Shown here: positions 60,526-64,000 of the stretch, piece by piece
Position numbering within the stretch: position 1 is the stretch's first letter
How the letters are laid out: each line of letters begins with the position of its first letter
NCBI RefSeq assembly: GCF_016909495.1
Contig: NZ_JAFBFW010000001.1
Coordinates: 1 to 64,000 of the forward strand
DNA from: Pantoea coffeiphila
GTDB taxonomy: Bacteria > Pseudomonadota > Gammaproteobacteria > Enterobacterales > Enterobacteriaceae
Direction: 5' to 3'
DNA: 64,000 bases
Position numbers and translations under genes: made by a program
The notes under the pieces: model-generated
What the model was told of the DNA's origin: nothing
The model's database searches: none
Seen by the model: the letters and a program-made list of their open reading frames with translations, nothing else

Positions 60526-61043
60526 TCCTAATGTATTTTTCTATATGTAATAGCTAATAATGAGAGCCGCGTCTAATAGCGTAATTAAATTGAAAAAATA
60601 AGGTTAATTTAAAAACTTGTTGAAATGCCTTTAAATGGGGCAGGGTTGTCGCGAATCTCCTGTTTTTGGTGCAGCCTAATTATGGGATGAAACAAGTGGT
60701 ACATTGTAAGTCGACGTCAGGGCTACAGTGGTGAAAAAGTCATTGAGGCCCATAGATTTTATTTAACAATACTTTGCCATAATTACGTAATACTTGCAGT
60801 TTATTATCGTATTATGCCCGCTATTTGGCAGCGTTTTATGTGGCTGAAGCCCATGCTGCCTCTGGGTTTACTGGGGATGAAAATATGTGCAGCATTGACG
60901 GGTGTGCTGGCATAAAAGTGACATTTACCTCGTTTGCTGTTTCAATTGTGTGCGACATATCAATGCTTGCCTAAAAATAACTTGCCATTAATTAGCGGAT
61001 ATGTGATAAACGCATTTGAGTAAAACGAGGTACAGTTCTGTTT
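60526..61043. other. Upstream region of yobF-cspC, no clear gene
   Basis: 518 AT-rich bases. A 33-codon frame at 60814-60915 has no ribosome site and is not called. The region probably holds the yobF-cspC promoter; AAACGAGG lies about 12 bases before yobF. I see no mgrB here or between yobH and yebO. Confidence 0.45.
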
Positions 61044-61118
61044 ATGTGTGGCATCTTCAGTAAAGAAGTTCTGAGTAAAGACGTTGACGTTGAATACCGC
61101 TTCCTTGCCGAGCCTTAA
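61044..61118 (+). CDS. yobF: YobF, truncated by an apparent one-base deletion
   Basis: The start [20 protein letters not shown] then LAEP matches E. coli YobF (47 residues) but stops at a TAA after 24 codons. Adding one base at TTAATT restores the frame: [15 protein letters not shown] continues, matching the YobF tail [13 protein letters not shown] sequence. Either a true truncation or a sequencing error. YobF is a small stress-induced protein, co-transcribed with cspC. Confidence 0.7.
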   Translation: MCGIFSKEVLSKDVDVEYRFLAEP

Positions 61119-61199
61119 TTAATGCCTCATGCAGTAATGTCTCTGGTTTTTCTGTACGTCAGGCCTACGGGCTAATAAACACTCTAAGGAATTTGCAAA

Positions 61200-61409
61200 A
61201 TGGCAAAGATTAAAGGTCAGGTTAAGTGGTTCAACGAGTCTAAAGGTTTTGGTTTCATTACTCCTGCTGACGGCAGCAAAGATGTGTTCGTACACTTCTC
61301 TGCAATCCAGGGTAACGGCTTCAAAACTCTGGCTGAAGGCCAGAACGTTGAGTTCGAAATTCAGGACGGCCAGAAAGGCCCTGCTGCTGTGAACGTTACC
61401 GCTATCTGA
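61200..61409 (+). CDS. cspC: Cold shock-like protein CspC
   Basis: 69 residues, one cold-shock domain with RNP1 KGFGFITP and RNP2 DVFVHFSAI, starting [20 protein letters not shown]. CspC binds RNA and stabilises transcripts including rpoS in E. coli. CTAAGGAA ribosome site. Downstream of yobF, upstream of a terminator. Confidence 0.95.
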
Positions 61410-61470
61410 TTTCGATTTGAGGCTGTCACCAACGCCCTATTGCGTAGTGCAGTCTGAAATCTGAATACTA

Positions 61471-61500
61471 AAGCTCTGTCAGCAATGGCAGAGCTTTTTT
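61471..61500 (+). terminator. Intrinsic terminator after cspC
   Basis: AAGCTCTG pairs with CAGAGCTT, followed by further T (TTTTTT in all). Confidence 0.85.
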
Positions 61501-61576
61501 GTTTGCGGCAAGAAGTACTGCCGCTGCGGCACACTTTCAAGTACACTGCCGCCGTCCTTGATCGCGGAGAGTTGTT

Positions 61577-62431
61577 ATGTCCTACCTGTGTCCCCTTTGC
61601 CAACAGCCTTTATTCGCTCAGCAACGCGTTTTGCGCTGCGAGAACCAGCATCAGTTCGACCTGGCAAAAGAGGGGTATATCAATCTGCTGCCGGTGCAGC
61701 ACAAGCGTTCGAAACAGCCCGGTGACAGCGCTGAGATGATGCAGGCAAGGCGTAACTTCCTTGATGCGGGGCACTACCAGCCGCTGCAACAGCGCGTGTG
61801 CGATATGCTGGATGCAGCATTACCGAACAGCACCCTGAGCGTGCTGGATATTGGCTGTGGCGAGGGCTATTACACTCAGGCAGTCGCCACCCGGCTGCAG
61901 GAAGAACGCGAGCAGGCGCTGGTTTACGGGCTGGATGTGGCGAAAATTGCCATCCGCTACGGTGCTAAGCGTTACGGCAACGTCGAGTTCTGCGTGGCGT
62001 CCAGCCACCGTTTGCCGTTTGGTAACAATCAGTTTGATGCGGTGCTGCGCATTTATGCGCCCTGTAAAGCCGCTGAACTGGCAAGAGTCGTTAAGCCGCA
62101 GGGATACGTGCTGACCGTGACGCCAGGCCCGCGCCACTTAATGCAGTTTAAGGCACTGATTTATCAGGATGTGAAACTGCATGACAACACGCCGGAAGAG
62201 ATGCCTGGATTTACGCTTGTCGAGGAGCAGTCGTTGGGGTATTCGATGACGCTAAACAGTGAAGAGTCCGCAGCGCTGCTGCAAATGACGCCGTTTGCGT
62301 GGCGCGCCCGGCCTGAAGTGTGGGGGATACTCGCCACCACCACTGAGTTTGCCTGCGAGACGGATTTCACCCTGCGGCTGTGGCAGCGGCAGGATGATGG
62401 GGAAACCGCCGTTAGCGACTCTCCAGCATAA
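61577..62431 (+). CDS. rlmA: 23S rRNA m1G745 methyltransferase RlmA
   Basis: A 284-residue enzyme. An N-terminal zinc finger (CPLCQQPL and CENQHQF) is followed by a class I methyltransferase domain ([29 protein letters not shown]). It methylates G745 of 23S rRNA. The C-terminus is somewhat longer than in E. coli and overlaps yobD tail to tail by 20 bases. Confidence 0.92.
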   Translation: MSYLCPLCQQPLFAQQRVLRCENQHQFDLAKEGYINLLPVQHKRSKQPGDSAEMMQARRNFLDAGHYQPLQQRVCDMLDAALPNSTLSVLDIGCGEGYYTQAVATRLQEEREQALVYGLDVAKIAIRYGAKRYGNVEFCVASSHRLPFGNNQFDAVLRIYAPCKAAELARVVKPQGYVLTVTPGPRHLMQFKALIYQDVKLHDNTPEEMPGFTLVEEQSLGYSMTLNSEESAALLQMTPFAWRARPEVWGILATTTEFACETDFTLRLWQRQDDGETAVSDSPA

Positions 62432-62870
62432 ATTTGTAGATTGTCTCCAGATCGTCCAGCTTGCGAACATAGACCAGCAGGCGGCGATTTTCCAGCGTAA
62501 TCACCAGCACACCATCCTCAGACAAATTTATCGCGCTGATACGGTCCCAGGTGATAAAAACGTTAGCAAAAAAGAATCCGTGCTCCTTTAGCAGCAGCTT
62601 CGGCGCGCGGACCCAAAACAGCCATACTGCCATTGCACCCAGCGCCAAAAGCAACAGCGTTGTCAGCTGAGGGCCCTGCACGCGTAAATTCTGATACAGC
62701 AGGATAGCCAGCAGACCGATGAATATTATGCTGTCGAGCTTGGTACGCCGCTGAAGCAAAATTTTCAGCTGCGTTGGCCCATTCAGGCGCGGCATGATTA
62801 GCTCGTCGTAAATGGCATAGAGCAAAATCAGAACAATAAACAGCAAAATCAGGTAATCAGTCAGTTGCAT
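62412..62870 (-). CDS. yobD: DUF986 membrane protein YobD
   Basis: 152 residues with three or four helices ([53 protein letters not shown]) and a cytoplasmic tail ([20 protein letters not shown]). Function unknown. Follows the man operon as in E. coli, but mntP, normally between rlmA and yobD, is missing. Confidence 0.9.
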   Translation of the reverse strand: MQLTDYLILLFIVLILLYAIYDELIMPRLNGPTQLKILLQRRTKLDSIIFIGLLAILLYQNLRVQGPQLTTLLLLALGAMAVWLFWVRAPKLLLKEHGFFFANVFITWDRISAINLSEDGVLVITLENRRLLVYVRKLDDLETIYKFMLESR

Positions 62871-62881
62871 AATCCCGTCCG

Positions 62882-62911
62882 AAAAAAAGGGCCAGACTGT
62901 GCTGGCCCTCG
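62882..62911 (-). terminator. Intrinsic terminator after manZ
   Basis: On the minus strand GAGGGCCAGC and CTGGCCC arms are followed by seven T, 25 bases past the manZ stop. Confidence 0.85.
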
Positions 62912-62936
62912 AAGTTAATGGTGCTGAAGGTCAGGC

Positions 62937-63779
62937 TCAGACGCCGAGCAGGCCAACCCAGTAGCCAAAGATACCAATAACAAAGAAGCCCATAATAATC
63001 CATAGCGCGTTCACTTTACGGCGAAGCAGCCACATACAGCCGAAGGTCAGCAGCAGCGGGATCAGTCCAGGCATCAGCTGGTCGAGGATTGACTGCACTG
63101 TGGTGACGGTGGTTTTGCCGGTCTGATCGGTGATTCGCGACACCACCAGCGGCACGTTAACATGCGTCCACTTGTTAACCAGCGCCCCCATGACAAACAG
63201 GCCGAGTATCGACGCGCCCTCCGTGAGTTTCTGCAGGAAGCCACCGCCCATATCGCTGACGATATCTACCCCTTTGCGATAGCCGTAGGCCACACCGTAG
63301 TAGCGCACCAGCAGACGAGCCAGGTTAAACAGCACGAAGAAAAGTACCGGACCCAGCAGGCTGCCACTCATGGCGATCCCTGCACCGAGCGCCGCGAATA
63401 CCGGGCGAACCGTGCCCCAGAAAATCGGATCGCCTACGCCTGCCAGCGGTCCCATCAGGCCAACTTTGATGCCGTTGATGGCCGCATCGTCAATCGGCGC
63501 ACCATTGGCTCGCTGCTCTTCCATCGCCATGGTTACGCCCAGCACCGGAGCCGCTACGTATGGATGGGTGTTGAAGAACTCCAGATGGCGTTTAATCGCC
63601 TGTTTGCGGTCATCATTATTCTCGGGATAGAGGCGGCGAATCACCGGCACCATCGAGAAGCAGAAGCCCAGCGCCTGCATACGTTCGAAGTTCCACGAAC
63701 CCTGGAACAGGTTTGAGCGTAAGAACACCCCGCGGATATCACCGGGAGTCAGTTTCTTCTGTGTTGTTGTCTCAACCAT
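62937..63779 (-). CDS. manZ: PTS mannose-specific IID component ManZ
   Basis: 280 residues, IID subunit of the mannose/glucose/glucosamine phosphotransferase system. Family core: DIRGVFLRSNLFQGSWNFER, GLMGPLAGVGDPIFWGTVRP and RYYGVAYGYRKG. With ManY it forms the membrane channel. Start MVETTTQKK has AGGAAAGGTGAG upstream. Confidence 0.96.
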   Translation of the reverse strand: MVETTTQKKLTPGDIRGVFLRSNLFQGSWNFERMQALGFCFSMVPVIRRLYPENNDDRKQAIKRHLEFFNTHPYVAAPVLGVTMAMEEQRANGAPIDDAAINGIKVGLMGPLAGVGDPIFWGTVRPVFAALGAGIAMSGSLLGPVLFFVLFNLARLLVRYYGVAYGYRKGVDIVSDMGGGFLQKLTEGASILGLFVMGALVNKWTHVNVPLVVSRITDQTGKTTVTTVQSILDQLMPGLIPLLLTFGCMWLLRRKVNALWIIMGFFVIGIFGYWVGLLGV

Positions 63780-63794
63780 TTTTCTCACCTTTCC

Positions 63795-64000
63795 TTAATC
63801 GAGTTCGTTATCAAGGTCGTTGTTTACCGGGCCCGCAGCCTGCGCACCGGCAACGCGGTTATATTTTGGTGCCAGCTGGATATACAGGATGGCCATGACC
63901 ACGCCGATAACGCCCAGTGCCACCAGGTTGAAGTTGGTGAATGCGGCCGTTACGAAGCCAAGGTAGAAGAACGGCATCAGGTAGCCCGCGCGCATCATGT
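63795..64000 (-). CDS. manY: PTS mannose-specific IIC component ManY, C-terminal part
   Basis: Only the last ~68 codons are in the window: MPFFYLGFVTAAFTNFNLVA then LGVIGVVMAILYIQL and an acidic tail NNDLDNELD. This fits the end of ManY. manZ starts 16 bases downstream, in the same operon. The N-terminus lies beyond the window. Confidence 0.92.
   Translation of the reverse strand, partial: MMRAGYLMPFFYLGFVTAAFTNFNLVALGVIGVVMAILYIQLAPKYNRVAGAQAAGPVNNDLDNELD

Noticed and set aside
60600..60625. PhoP-box-like direct repeat
   Set aside because: GGTTAA and TGTTGA are present, but their spacing does not fit the 11-base period of a PhoP box.
60814..60915. 33-codon ORF upstream of yobF
   Set aside because: No ribosome site, weak composition, and it does not resemble MgrB.

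Overview
The window is chromosomal DNA from an enterobacterium. Its core genes follow the Escherichia coli 41-42 min region almost gene for gene (cutC, cmoBA, aspS, ruvCAB, znu, pykA-hexR-zwf-eda-purT, ptrB-exoX, letAB, proQ-prc-htpX, kdgR, cspC, manZY). The protein sequences are E. coli-like but clearly diverged. Several E. coli neighbours are absent at their usual places: edd, copC/yobA, mgrB, mntP and pphA. This fits an Erwinia/Pantoea-type member of the Enterobacterales, but the genus is an inference.

Layout. 1-4.3 kb is accessory: a partial phage tailspike gene, then AT-rich cargo with two small exported proteins (one YjbE/GfcA-like), two sRNA-like transcription units and a two-gene operon for tiny membrane proteins (one YoaK-like). 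5-12 kb holds cutC, an exported YD-like protein, a GldA-type dehydrogenase, the cmoA-cmoB tRNA wobble-uridine modification pair and yecN/yecE/yecD. 12.2-17.5 kb is aspS-nudB-yebC-ruvC-ruvAB, with a LexA box before ruvA. 17.6-22.7 kb is the Zur-controlled zinc uptake locus znuBC/znuA, then mepM and lpxM. 22.8-29.4 kb is an MdfA-type pump and the central-carbon block pykA-hexR-zwf-eda without edd. 29.4-30.2 kb is an unusual intergenic region with a hexanucleotide tandem repeat and two diverged copies of a ~200-bp structured repeat. 30.2-38.4 kb holds purT, yebG, ptrB, exoX, yobB, holE, copD, yebY and the sRNA gene sdsR.

38.4-42.5 kb is a decayed prophage remnant that abuts sdsR. It holds an integrase C-terminus, a broken tail-fibre gene, a frameshifted pore-forming colicin with a frameshifted E1-type immunity gene on the opposite strand, and an internally deleted IS3-family transposase. 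42.5-46 kb is a small accessory block, including ydiK and a spermidine-synthase-like gene. 46-64 kb returns to conserved order: rsmF, letB-letA, msrC, proQ-prc, htpX, yebQ/kdgR, yobH, yebO, a metallo-beta-lactamase-fold gene, yobF-cspC, rlmA, yobD and manZ-manY (cut by the window end).

Regulation visible in the sequence links several loci: Zur (znu), LexA (ruvA, yebG), PurR (purT), HexR (zwf) and KdgR (eda, and kdgR itself lies in the window). The best candidates for something undescribed are the pair of structured repeats between eda and purT, whose stems differ in sequence but stay paired, and the tandem sRNA-like units at 3.76-4.01 kb.
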